Below, piece by piece: positions 1 to 8,422 of a stretch of DNA of 64,000 bases (position 1 is the first letter of the stretch; each line of letters starts with the position of its first letter). Source of the stretch: Pseudomonas sp. FP1742 (GTDB lineage Bacteria; Pseudomonadota; Gammaproteobacteria; Pseudomonadales; Pseudomonadaceae); contig NZ_CP117460.1 of assembly GCF_030687145.1 (NCBI RefSeq), positions 4,774,001-4,838,000 on the forward strand, in the 5' to 3' direction. The position numbers and the translations under genes were made by a program. A model generated the notes under the pieces. The model made no database searches and was not told where the DNA came from. It worked only from the letters and a program-made list of their open reading frames with translations.

Positions 1-391
1 AGGCCCGCAGGAAACGCGGAAAAGCGTCGAGGATCATCAGCAACTGCGCCAGCTCCGGGCTCGTCGCCACCACTGGATAAGCCTCGGCCATCCGCGCCAT
101 GCGTCGATGCGCGGCCTCGGGTTGACCGTGCTGGAGCAAGTACGCCGCCAGCACTTCCCGATCACGCAACGGAGTGGTCAGGTCACCGACCCGGGACGCC
201 GCCGCTTCCAGCTGTTCGACCCCGGGCAAACCGCGCAAGGGTCGCAGCAGGCTGCGCAACCGCCGCACGGTGGTGCGCAGATCGTGCAACGCTTCCGGGT
301 CGGTGCGGGCACTCAAGCGGGCCTGACAGGCCAGCAAACGGACGTCCAGGCCCAACACACGAGCCACCAACCGATCAACCAAGGCAGACAT
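1..391 (-). CDS. CHAD domain-containing protein (partial, C-terminus outside window)
   Basis: The reverse strand reads from an ATG at 391 to the window edge without a stop, giving the first 130 residues. Residues 35-50 contain LHDLRTTVRRLRSLL, the histidine/arginine-rich first helix typical of CHAD domains, which bind polyphosphate or other phosphorylated ligands through conserved basic residues. The rest of the visible part is helical and Arg/Leu rich, as expected for this all-helical fold. No CYTH domain precedes it, so this is a stand-alone CHAD protein or one with a different C-terminal part. The family is clear from the motif; the biological role is not known. Confidence 0.75.
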   Translation of the reverse strand, partial: MSALVDRLVARVLGLDVRLLACQARLSARTDPEALHDLRTTVRRLRSLLRPLRGLPGVEQLEAAASRVGDLTTPLRDREVLAAYLLQHGQPEAAHRRMARMAEAYPVVATSPELAQLLMILDAFPRFLRA

Positions 392-437
392 CGCGTACTC
401 CCTGAATCGAATTACCCTGAGTACGCTCCATCATGCC

Positions 438-719
438 TCAACGGCCGGCGCGTGACTCTCGAATGTAGAAACGTGCCTTCTCGGCCTTCCTGGTACAACC
501 CTCGTAGGCTTCGAATTGCTGCTGGGTCTTGGCACCGGTCAGCAACGACAGTGCCTTGGAGTAGCTGACGGTCCCGGCGAGACCTTCGGCCTTGGCCAGG
601 TCCAGCTCATGCCAGGCGGCATCGAGCTGGCTACCGCAACTGTCGCGGTAAGCGGTTTTACCGGCACAACCGGCAAGCGCCAGGGCAATCAAAGGCACAC
701 AAATCCAGGCTTTCATCAC
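438..719 (-). CDS. Small putative lipoprotein
   Basis: The 93-residue product starts with a short basic and hydrophobic signal ending in LALAGC, a lipobox with the modifiable Cys at residue 18, so it should be a lipid-anchored envelope protein. The mature part is about 75 residues, mostly helical and charged, with two further cysteines (in RDSCGS and EGCTRK) that could form a disulfide. It lies divergent to the patatin-like gene. The first codon could be the second ATG, giving 92 residues. I do not recognise the family, and no function is proposed. Confidence 0.65.
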   Translation of the reverse strand: MMKAWICVPLIALALAGCAGKTAYRDSCGSQLDAAWHELDLAKAEGLAGTVSYSKALSLLTGAKTQQQFEAYEGCTRKAEKARFYIRESRAGR

Positions 720-935
720 TCACACCTCAAAGATAATAAACAGTCGTGCAGGTAAGACCGCTCTGGCGCGTGAAAAGTGCCTTGGACCTGCAGTGGAAAC
801 TATAGCGCGCGCGAGGATACTCACTCGTCTTAGTTGAGTGTCAAAAAACGACGCCCTCCCCCACTGAACGACCATAGCGATTGAAGCGCGCCCCTCGATG
901 GGTGCATTGTTGAACCTTGTCAGAGAGGTCGATTC
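720..935. other. Divergent intergenic region, lipoprotein / patatin-like gene
   Basis: These 216 bases separate two divergent genes and should carry both promoters. A short inverted repeat, CACTC...GAGTG, spans about 823-840 and is followed by an A-rich run. No clear promoter hexamers or operators could be assigned with confidence. Confidence 0.4.
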
Positions 936-1985
936 ATGAAAAAGCGTGTCGCACTGGTGTTGGGCTCGGGTGGCGCCCGGGGCTACGCCCATATCGGCGT
1001 CATTGAAGAGATCGAACGGCGTGGCTACGACATCGCCTGCATCGCTGGTTGCTCCATGGGCGCGGTGGTCGGCGGGATCTACGCCGCCGGCAAGCTCGAT
1101 GATTATCGCAACTGGATCGAGAGCCTGGACTACCTCGACGTGTTGCGCCTGGTGGATGTCAGCTTTCGCCTGGGCGCGATTCGCGGGGAGAAGGTCTTCG
1201 GGCAGATCCGCAAGATCGTCGGCGAGGTCAACATCGAAGACTTGCGCATTCCCTATACAGCGGTGGCCACAGACCTGACCAACCAGCAGGAAATCTGGTT
1301 CCAGGAAGGCTGCCTGCACCAGGCCATGCGCGCCTCGGCGGCAATCCCCAGCCTGTTCACGCCGGTGATGCAGGGCAATCGAATGCTGGTGGACGGCGGT
1401 ATTCTCAACCCATTGCCGATCGTGCCAGTGGTGTCGAGCCATTGCGACCTGATCATCGCGGTCAACCTCAACTCCACCAACCAGCGTCACTATCAACTGC
1501 CGGTGATCCAGCGCCCGGCAGCGTTCAAGACCCGCTTCGACAGCCTGATCAGCTCGCTGGGTTCAAAATTGCCCTTCCGCCGCAAACAGGCGGAGCAATT
1601 GCTGCTTCTGGAAAAGGAAGCGTTGATGGCAGAAGCGGCCGAGATCAACCCGTGGATCGAATCCGCCGAGCCCGAAGCCCAGCAACCGGCGGCGGCCCCG
1701 GAAAGCAACGGAGCACCGAAGTCCGCCACCGGGTCATTCATCATCGACAACGTCGGGCCAGCGTCCTTGCTGGACCTGATCAACCAGAGTTTCGAGGTGA
1801 TGCAGACGTCATTGGCACAGTACAAGATTGCCGGGTATCCGCCGGATATCCTGATCAACGTGCCCAAGCGGGTGTGCCGGTTTTTCGAGTTCTACAAGGC
1901 GCCGGAGTTGATCGCGCTGGGGCGTGAGATTGCGCGGGATACTTTGGATCGGTATGAAAATGAGCGCAATGAAGATTGGCGGTGA
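936..1985 (+). CDS. Patatin-like phospholipase family protein (RssA-like)
   Basis: This 349-residue protein has the patatin Ser-Asp dyad hallmarks. GSGGARG at residues 10-16 is the glycine-rich oxyanion loop, GCSMG places the nucleophile Ser40 in a GxSxG elbow, and VDGGILNP near residue 153 supplies the catalytic Asp. It should be a serine acyl-hydrolase acting on phospholipids or other lipid esters, probably cytoplasmic since no signal peptide is seen. The segment from about 225 to 265 is Ala/Pro/Glu rich and looks like a flexible linker. The start ATG follows AGAGAGG. A REP pair lies directly after the stop, between it and the convergent kdpE. The substrate cannot be inferred. Confidence 0.85.
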   Translation: MKKRVALVLGSGGARGYAHIGVIEEIERRGYDIACIAGCSMGAVVGGIYAAGKLDDYRNWIESLDYLDVLRLVDVSFRLGAIRGEKVFGQIRKIVGEVNIEDLRIPYTAVATDLTNQQEIWFQEGCLHQAMRASAAIPSLFTPVMQGNRMLVDGGILNPLPIVPVVSSHCDLIIAVNLNSTNQRHYQLPVIQRPAAFKTRFDSLISSLGSKLPFRRKQAEQLLLLEKEALMAEAAEINPWIESAEPEAQQPAAAPESNGAPKSATGSFIIDNVGPASLLDLINQSFEVMQTSLAQYKIAGYPPDILINVPKRVCRFFEFYKAPELIALGREIARDTLDRYENERNEDWR

Positions 1986-1992
1986 CTGATCC

Positions 1993-2096
1993 GGCGTCAT
2001 CGCGGGCAAGCCCGCTCCCACAAGTTTTTGTGGCGGTCACATGATTTGTGAACACCCGGGACACTGTGGGAGCGGGCTTGCTCGCGAAGGCGTCAG
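1993..2096. repeat. REP pair (REPIN-like inverted repeat)
   Basis: Two copies of the REP core face each other: cgcgggcaagcccgctccca at about 2000-2020 and its inverse near 2066-2090, separated by about 45 bases. The element fills the gap between the convergent 3' ends of the patatin-like gene and kdpE, so its transcripts would form strong hairpins at both ends. The class is common in fluorescent pseudomonads. Confidence 0.9.
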
Positions 2097-2112
2097 ATCA
2101 ATCAATACAGAA

Positions 2113-2811
2113 CTAAAGACTACCCTCACTCAACAACCGATACCCCACTCCCGCCTCGGTAACGATAAACCGTGGCTGGGTCGGATCATCCGCCAGTTTC
2201 TGCCGCAAGTGCCCGACCACAATGCGCAGATAGTGACTGTCTTCGGTGTGGGTCGGCCCCCAGATGTCCTTGAGCAATTGCTGCTGGGTGATCACCCGCC
2301 CCGGATGCCGCGCCAGTTGCGCCAGCACCGCGTATTCCTTGCGCGTCAGCGCCACTTCGGCGCCATCCAATAGCACCCGGCGATACGCCAGGTCGACGGT
2401 GAGCGGGCCGAAATTGAGCGCTGCTTCCTGGGCCTCCCCCATCGGCGCCTGACGCAGCAAGGCGCGCACTCGGGCCAGGAATTCCTGGATGCCAAACGGC
2501 TTGGTCACGTAGTCGTTGGCACCACCGTCCAGCGCCTGGACTTTCTGCCCTTCGCCGGCGCGCACCGAGAGCACCAGCACCGGCACCGTCGACCACTCAC
2601 GAAACTCGCGCAACACCTGCTGGCCGTCCATGTCCGGCAGGCCAAGATCGAGCACCAACAGGTCAGGTTTATTCAGCGCGGCCTGGGCCAGGCCTTCCGT
2701 GCCGGTACCGGCTTCCAGCACTTTGTAGCCTTGGGAGGCGAGGCTGATGCGCAGGAATTTACGGATCTGCGGTTCGTCGTCGATGACCAAAATGGTCGCG
2801 GTCTGGCTCAT
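2113..2811 (-). CDS. kdpE: KdpE, response regulator of the potassium transport operon
   Basis: This OmpR-family regulator has 232 residues. The receiver domain (about 5-118) has the acidic pair D11/D12, the phospho-acceptor Asp55 in LVLDLGLPDMDG, and the conserved Lys in TKPFG. The C-terminal winged helix (about 130-228) contains LTRKEYAVL and the recognition-helix segment HTEDSHYLRIVVGHLRQK. Phosphorylated by KdpD under K+ limitation or osmotic stress, KdpE activates kdpFABC. It is the last gene of the cluster, 48 bases after kdpD, which suggests cotranscription. Length and motifs fit KdpE fully. Confidence 0.96.
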   Translation of the reverse strand: MSQTATILVIDDEPQIRKFLRISLASQGYKVLEAGTGTEGLAQAALNKPDLLVLDLGLPDMDGQQVLREFREWSTVPVLVLSVRAGEGQKVQALDGGANDYVTKPFGIQEFLARVRALLRQAPMGEAQEAALNFGPLTVDLAYRRVLLDGAEVALTRKEYAVLAQLARHPGRVITQQQLLKDIWGPTHTEDSHYLRIVVGHLRQKLADDPTQPRFIVTEAGVGYRLLSEGSL

Positions 2812-2859
2812 GAATTCATATCAACACAAAGAGGTGGCAAGAGAGTAACGCAGGCGGGG

Positions 2860-5511
2860 TCAGGCTTCACTGTCCAATCCCGGCTGAGTCTGCAACGGCA
2901 AGTGCAACGTGATACAGGTGCCGCGCCCTTCGATGCCGTCGGCGACGCTGATCCGCCCGCCATGGGCACCGACCATGCCCTGACAGATCGCCAACCCCAG
3001 CCCCGTGCCCTGCCCACCGCGATCGCCACGAGCGGCGGTGTAGAACATGTCGAAAATCTTCGCCCGGTCCTCCTCCGGAATCCCCGGTCCCTCATCGCTC
3101 ACCGAAAAAAACAGCTCACTGTCAGTGGCCCCGGCACGCAATTCAAGACGCCCGTGGGGCGGTGAGAAACGCGCGGCGTTTTCCAGCACATTGACCAGTG
3201 CTTGCTCGATCAACGCGGCATGCACATAGAGCAGCGGCAGTTCGGCCGGCACTTCGGTAATGACCTGCAACGACGCCAGCACCGCGCGCAGACGATTGAG
3301 CGCACTGCCGACGATGTCGGCCGGCGATACCCAGTCCCGCGCCAGCTTCAGGGCGCCGTGACCGAGGCGGGTCATGTCCAGCAGGTTTTGGATGTAGCGA
3401 TCCAGCCGTTCGGCTTCATCGCGGGTGCCTTCGAGCAGTTCGCGACGGTCCGCAAGCGGAATCGCCTCGCCCAGCGCCAACAGGCTGTCGATGCTGCCGC
3501 GCATGGAGGTCAACGGCGTGCGCAAATCGTGGGACACCGACGCCAGCAGCGCACTGCGCAATTGCTCGGTTTCGCCATGCAAACGCGCGGCCTCAAGGTC
3601 ATCGGCCAGTTGCGCCCGCGCCAACGCCTGGGCCAACGGTTGGCTCAGCGCGGTCAGCAAGCGCCGACGCTGGCCGCTCAGGGTCTGGCCTTCTTTGGCA
3701 CACACGCCGAGCAATGCCAGCGGACCGTCGTCCACCGACAACGGCCACCACCACCAGCGCCCGAACGGCAAAGTGCCGGTGCCCGCGCCTGCCGGTTGAT
3801 CGTGTTGCCAGGCCCAATCGGCGGCGGCGCGCTCGGCCTCGGAAAACTCCAGCGGCCCACCGGTTTCGACTTTCCAGCCGCTCTGGCCATCGCGATTGAG
3901 CAGGCACAGTTTCAGGTCGCTCCAGCCGTTGAGATGCTGGGCCGCAGCGCTGACCACGGCCTGACGGTCGGTGGCGGCGGTGAGTTTGCGCGACAGGTCG
4001 AGCAGTTCGCTGGTCTCTTCCTGAGTGTCGCGCAAGGCTTCCAATTGCCGCCGTTGCCGCGCTGCAAGGTTACCGGTCAGGGCCGCCATCAGCAGGAAGA
4101 ACAGCAAGGTCAGCACGTCTTCTTCGCGCTGGATGCTGAAGGAGAACGTCGGCGGAATGAACAGAAAATCATAGGTCAGAAACGACAGCGCCGCACAGGC
4201 CAACGCTGGGCCGAGGCTGCTGCGCACCGCCACCAGCAACACTGCCGCAAGGAACACCAACGAGATGTTCGGCAACGGCAAGACGCTCGACACCGCCCAG
4301 GCCAGGGCACTGGCGAGCACTGTCGCCACCAGCGCCAAGGCGTAATCGAACCACACCAGCGACTGCGCCGAACGCTGACGTGGCTGATGCTGTTCGTGAT
4401 CGCTGTCGAGCACGTTGATTTCCAGCCCGCGAGCATCGCGCAACAAACGCGACGCCAGGCCGCCACCGAACAAGCGTCGACGCAAACGCTGGCGTGACTG
4501 GCCCACCAGCACCAGGCTGGCGCGACGTTCGGCGGCGTGTTGAATCAAGGTTTTCGCCACCTCGCCAGCGCGCAGCAGCACCACTTCCCCGCCGAGGCGT
4601 TCGGCCAGCTGCTGGGCACTTTGCAGGCGCAGGCGCGATTGCTCGTCGCGCACCCGGCCGTTGTCCACATGCACCAGGCTCCACGGCAGATGCCGCCGCT
4701 GGGCGACACGACTGGCATGGCGCACCAGACGCTCGGCCTGCGCATCGCCATCGACCCCCACCAGCAAGCGACCGCGCACCGCTGGCGCGGCCTGGCCCAA
4801 TTGGCGATAACCCTGGGCCAGATCGTTATCCACTTGAGCGGCGGCGGTTTGCATCGCCAGTTCGCGCAGGGCAGTGAGATTGGTCTGGGTGAAGAACGCA
4901 TCGATGGCCGCCCGCGCCTGCTCCGGCACGTAGACTTTGCCGTCGCGCAGACGCTCCAGCAACTCGCGCGGCGGCAGGTCGATCAGCAGCAGTTCGTAGG
5001 CTTCTTGCAACACCCAGTCCGGCAGGGTTTCGCGCACCTGTACGCCGGTGATTCCGCGCACCTGGTCGTTGAGGCTTTCCAGATGCTGGACGTTGACCGT
5101 GGTGAACACGTCGATGCCGGCAGCCAGCAATTCCTGGATGTCTTGCCAGCGTTTGGTGTGACGGCTGCCAGGGGCATTGGTGTGGGCCAGTTCGTCGACC
5201 AGCACCAGTTTCGGTTTGGCGGCGAGCAAGCCATCGAGGTCCATTTCTTCGAGCATTACGCCACGGTATTCAGAGCGCACCAACGGCTGCTGCGGTAAAC
5301 CGGCGAGGAGTGCTTCGGTTTCGGCGCGGCCATGGGTTTCAACCACCCCGGCCAGGACTTTCACGCCCTGGCGCAGTTGAGTGTGGGCGGCCTGGAGCAT
5401 GGCGTAGGTCTTGCCGACCCCCGGAGCGGCGCCAAGGAACACCTTGAGCCGGCCACGGCCATCGCGGGGCAGGTCTGCTAACAGCGCGTCGGCGCGGCCG
5501 GAATCACTCAT
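2860..5511 (-). CDS. kdpD: KdpD, K+-sensing sensor histidine kinase
   Basis: The full-length KdpD has 883 residues. The N-terminal KdpD domain has a Walker A motif GAAPGVGKT at 27-35 and a Walker B-like VDELAHTNAPGS. A universal-stress-protein-like domain follows at about 250-370, then four closely spaced membrane segments around 390-495 (SALAWAVSSVLPLPN, LVFLAAVLLVAV), a GAF-like region, and the kinase core. The core has the H-box SVSHDLRTPL with His661, the N-box NVLENAARFSP and the G-boxes GPGIPEED and GQGTGLGLAI. It senses low K+ or turgor and phosphorylates KdpE. It is separated from kdpC by a long palindromic repeat, so its expression may be partly uncoupled from the pump genes. Confidence 0.97.
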   Translation of the reverse strand: MSDSGRADALLADLPRDGRGRLKVFLGAAPGVGKTYAMLQAAHTQLRQGVKVLAGVVETHGRAETEALLAGLPQQPLVRSEYRGVMLEEMDLDGLLAAKPKLVLVDELAHTNAPGSRHTKRWQDIQELLAAGIDVFTTVNVQHLESLNDQVRGITGVQVRETLPDWVLQEAYELLLIDLPPRELLERLRDGKVYVPEQARAAIDAFFTQTNLTALRELAMQTAAAQVDNDLAQGYRQLGQAAPAVRGRLLVGVDGDAQAERLVRHASRVAQRRHLPWSLVHVDNGRVRDEQSRLRLQSAQQLAERLGGEVVLLRAGEVAKTLIQHAAERRASLVLVGQSRQRLRRRLFGGGLASRLLRDARGLEINVLDSDHEQHQPRQRSAQSLVWFDYALALVATVLASALAWAVSSVLPLPNISLVFLAAVLLVAVRSSLGPALACAALSFLTYDFLFIPPTFSFSIQREEDVLTLLFFLLMAALTGNLAARQRRQLEALRDTQEETSELLDLSRKLTAATDRQAVVSAAAQHLNGWSDLKLCLLNRDGQSGWKVETGGPLEFSEAERAAADWAWQHDQPAGAGTGTLPFGRWWWWPLSVDDGPLALLGVCAKEGQTLSGQRRRLLTALSQPLAQALARAQLADDLEAARLHGETEQLRSALLASVSHDLRTPLTSMRGSIDSLLALGEAIPLADRRELLEGTRDEAERLDRYIQNLLDMTRLGHGALKLARDWVSPADIVGSALNRLRAVLASLQVITEVPAELPLLYVHAALIEQALVNVLENAARFSPPHGRLELRAGATDSELFFSVSDEGPGIPEEDRAKIFDMFYTAARGDRGGQGTGLGLAICQGMVGAHGGRISVADGIEGRGTCITLHLPLQTQPGLDSEA

Positions 5512-5555
5512 GCTTGAAGTTCTCTCTCATGCTCATGTTGATGCAGTGACTGTCA

Positions 5556-5660
5556 GGGCCTCTTCGCGGGCAAGCCCGCTCCCACAGGGACCATGGCGGT
5601 CACAAATTTTGTGTCCGCCATGGTCCCTGTGGAAGCGGGCTTGCCCGCGATTGGTGGCGC
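5556..5660. repeat. REP pair forming a long near-perfect palindrome between kdpC and kdpD
   Basis: From 5565 to 5649 the sequence is an almost perfect inverted repeat of about 85 bases: a REP core (cgcgggcaagcccgct), then cccacagggaccatggcgg, an AT-rich centre around cacaaattttgtg, then the inverse of everything. Only about two arm positions fail to pair. It occupies most of the 156-base gap between kdpC and kdpD. Such a structure can block 3' exonucleases or attenuate transcription into kdpDE. Confidence 0.92.
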
Positions 5661-5667
5661 CACCGAT

Positions 5668-6213
5668 TTACAGCTTTTCCAGCGCCAGGTTCAACTCAAA
5701 CACATTCACCACCGGCGGCCCCACCAACGGCTGTTCGATGTGCGCATCCAGCAGCTGTTCAAGCGTAGACACCGGCAGATTGCGCGCCGCCGCGACACGC
5801 GCCAGTTGATAGGCAATCGCCGCCGGTGGCAAGTGCGGATCGAGGCCGCTGCCGGAGGTGGTCAGCATGGCCAACGGCACCGGTCCCTGCCCGGCCACCT
5901 GCAGCTTATTGGCCTCCTCGATCACCCGAGTGGCCAGCGCCGGATTGCTGGGCGCAAGGTTGCTGGCGCTGCTCGACACGGTGGCAAAGGCACCGGCCGA
6001 TGGCCGTGGGTGGAACCAGGCGTCACCGACGAAATCCTGGGCAATCAGCGACGAGCCGCGGACCTTGCCGTCGGCGTCGCGCACCAGGCTGCCATTGGCC
6101 TGGTCCGGGAAGGCGACCTGGGCGACGCCGGTCACCACCAAGGGATAGGCAACGCCGGTGATCAGGGTCATCAGCACCAGCAGGCTCAGGGCCGGACGTA
6201 TCAGTGTGGACAT
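5668..6213 (-). CDS. kdpC: KdpC, subunit of the K+-transporting P-type ATPase
   Basis: This is a 181-residue single-pass membrane protein. An N-terminal membrane segment (about 8-30, [19 protein letters not shown]) is followed by a periplasmic domain with the family blocks [18 protein letters not shown] and SNLAPSNP. KdpC is an essential partner of KdpB and helps raise the ATP affinity of the KdpFABC complex. It lies downstream of kdpB across a gap of 139 bases, larger than usual for this operon and filled by a repeat hairpin. Length and motifs are normal. Confidence 0.96.
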   Translation of the reverse strand: MSTLIRPALSLLVLMTLITGVAYPLVVTGVAQVAFPDQANGSLVRDADGKVRGSSLIAQDFVGDAWFHPRPSAGAFATVSSSASNLAPSNPALATRVIEEANKLQVAGQGPVPLAMLTTSGSGLDPHLPPAAIAYQLARVAAARNLPVSTLEQLLDAHIEQPLVGPPVVNVFELNLALEKL

Positions 6214-6277
6214 TTCAAAATCCTCGATTCGATAAAAAACTCAGGTCTGGATGCTACTGCTCAGGCAATAGTGCTTC

Positions 6278-6330
6278 TTGTGGTGAGGGGGCAAGCCCCC
6301 TCACCACAAAAGCTCCCTCGCCACAAAAAG
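6278..6330. repeat. Short palindromic repeat of the GAGGGGGC family between kdpB and kdpC
   Basis: Bases 6278-6309 form a perfect hairpin whose arms read TTGTGGTGAGGGGGC, with only AA in the loop. A partial second copy (ctccctcgccacaaaaag) follows to about 6330. The core matches the ends of the larger composite repeats near 11.6 and 55.5 kb, so this looks like a collapsed member of the same family placed inside the kdp operon. Confidence 0.85.
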
Positions 6331-6352
6331 CCCCTGCCTCAAACAGCAACCG

Positions 6353-8413
6353 CTAAACCAGATGCAACGCCGTCAACAACATGTCGATCGCCTTGATGCC
6401 CACGAACGGCACCACAATCCCGCCCAATCCGTAGATCAGCAGATTGCGCCGCAACAACGCCGCCGCACTCGCCGCCTGCACCCGCACACCGCGCAGCGCC
6501 AGTGGAATCAGCACCACAATGATCAGGGCGTTGAACACGATCGCCGACAGAATCGCGCTCTGCGGACTGCTCAAGTGCATGACGTTGAGCACACCCAATT
6601 GCGGGTAGATCGAGGCGAACAGCGCCGGTAGGATCGCGAAGTACTTGGCCACATCGTTGGCGATGGAAAAGGTGGTCAGCGCACCACGGGTCACCAACAA
6701 TTCCTTGCCGATCTGCACCACGTCCAACAGCTTGGTCGGGTCGCTGTCGAGGTCAACCATGTTCGCCGCTTCCCGCGCGGCTTGCGTGCCGTCGTTCATT
6801 GCCATGCCCACGTCCGCCTGGGCCAGGGCCGGGGCGTCGTTGGCGCCGTCGCCGCACATGGCGACCAGGCGACCGTCGTTCTGCTCGTGACGAATGCGCG
6901 CCAGTTTCTTTTCCGGCGTGGCTTCGGCCAGCACGTCATCCACACCGGCTTCGGCAGCAATCGCGGCGGCGGTCAGCGGGTTGTCGCCGGTGACCATGAC
7001 CGTGCGAATCCCCAGTTTGCGCAGCTCGGCAAAACGCTCGCGGATGCCGGGTTTGACCACGTCCTTCAGATGAATCACACCGAGCAATTTGCCGTCGGCG
7101 CACACCAGCAACGGCGTGCCACCGCTCTGGGCGATCTTGTCGATTTCCCGGGACAGGGCGGGAGCCAGATCAGCGCGTTTCAGGCCGACGAAGTTCAGCA
7201 GCGAATCCACCGCGCCCTTGCGATAGACCCGGCCCTGATAGTCGACACCGGACAAGCGGGTTTCAGCGCTGAACGGCACAGCGGTCAGCACATCGGAGGA
7301 CGGCTCAGGTTGCGGGTGCAGACCGCGCAAGTAGTCGACGATGGATTTGCCTTCAGCGGTGTCATCGGCCAGAGAGGCGAATAACGCGCCTTCGGCCAGT
7401 TCCTTGGCGCTGACGCCTGGTGCGGCATAAACCGCGCTGCAGCGACGGTTGCCGAAGGTGATGGTGCCGGTCTTGTCCAGCAGCAGGACGTGTACGTCCC
7501 CCGCAGCTTCCACGGCGCGACCGGATTTGGCGATCACGTTCAGGCGCACCAGACGGTCCATCCCGGCGATACCGATGGCCGACAGCAAGCCACCAATGGT
7601 GGTCGGAATCAGCGTGACCAATAACGCGACCAGGAACACCAGCGGCAGGTTGCCGTTGGCGAAGTGGGCGAACGGTTGCAGGGTCACCACCACCAGCAGG
7701 AAGATCAGGGTCAGGCCGATCAGCAGGATATCCAGCGCCACTTCGTTCGGGGTTTTCTGGCGTTTGGCGCCTTCGACCAGCGCGATCATGCGGTCGAGGG
7801 TCGACTCGCCGGGGTTGGCGGTGATGCGCACCAGCAGCCAGTCCGACACCAATCGAGTGTTGCCGGTGACCGCCGAACGGTCGCCGCCGGACTCGCGAAT
7901 CACGGGTGCCGATTCACCGGTAATCGCCGCTTCGTTGACCGCCGCGATGCCTTCGATCACCTCGCCGTCACCGGGAATCATCTCCCCCGCTTCGACACGC
8001 ACCACATCGCCCTTGCGCAGGCTGACGGCGGGCACTACCTGAAAGCTGCCATTGGCGCTTTTGCGCCGGGCACTCAAGCCTACACTGCCGGCCTTGAGGC
8101 TGTCGGCGCGGGCCTTGCCGCGACCTTCGGCCAGCGCTTCGGCGAAGTTGGCGAACAGCACGGTGAACCACAGCCACAAGGCGATTTGCGCGGCGACGAA
8201 GGTCGGCACGGCGCTGTCGGGAATGAAGCACAGCACGGTGGTGAGGATGGCGGTCAGTTCCACCACCAGCATCACTGGCGCACGCTGCAATTGCCGTGGG
8301 TCGAGCTTGACGAAGGCTTGCACCAGCGCCGGGCGCCAAAGGGCCGAGATCGCGGTTTTCGGTTGTTCCGGCGCCTTGACGACGGCGGCTTTAGTTGCGG
8401 GCATATTCATCAT
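6353..8413 (-). CDS. kdpB: KdpB, ATP-hydrolysing subunit of the K+-transporting ATPase
   Basis: This 686-residue P-type ATPase carries the phosphorylation motif [10 protein letters not shown] with the acceptor Asp313, the actuator motif ITGESAPV, the nucleotide-binding KGAVDSLL and the hinge [14 protein letters not shown], followed by [19 protein letters not shown]. Membrane segments flank the catalytic domains. It couples ATP hydrolysis to K+ uptake through KdpA. The gene follows kdpA by only nine bases. ATG codons at 8413, 8410 and 8404 all lie in frame at the start, so the exact first residue is uncertain. All catalytic residues are present. Confidence 0.97.
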   Translation of the reverse strand: MMNMPATKAAVVKAPEQPKTAISALWRPALVQAFVKLDPRQLQRAPVMLVVELTAILTTVLCFIPDSAVPTFVAAQIALWLWFTVLFANFAEALAEGRGKARADSLKAGSVGLSARRKSANGSFQVVPAVSLRKGDVVRVEAGEMIPGDGEVIEGIAAVNEAAITGESAPVIRESGGDRSAVTGNTRLVSDWLLVRITANPGESTLDRMIALVEGAKRQKTPNEVALDILLIGLTLIFLLVVVTLQPFAHFANGNLPLVFLVALLVTLIPTTIGGLLSAIGIAGMDRLVRLNVIAKSGRAVEAAGDVHVLLLDKTGTITFGNRRCSAVYAAPGVSAKELAEGALFASLADDTAEGKSIVDYLRGLHPQPEPSSDVLTAVPFSAETRLSGVDYQGRVYRKGAVDSLLNFVGLKRADLAPALSREIDKIAQSGGTPLLVCADGKLLGVIHLKDVVKPGIRERFAELRKLGIRTVMVTGDNPLTAAAIAAEAGVDDVLAEATPEKKLARIRHEQNDGRLVAMCGDGANDAPALAQADVGMAMNDGTQAAREAANMVDLDSDPTKLLDVVQIGKELLVTRGALTTFSIANDVAKYFAILPALFASIYPQLGVLNVMHLSSPQSAILSAIVFNALIIVVLIPLALRGVRVQAASAAALLRRNLLIYGLGGIVVPFVGIKAIDMLLTALHLV

Positions 8414-8422
8414 CGATTCCCC

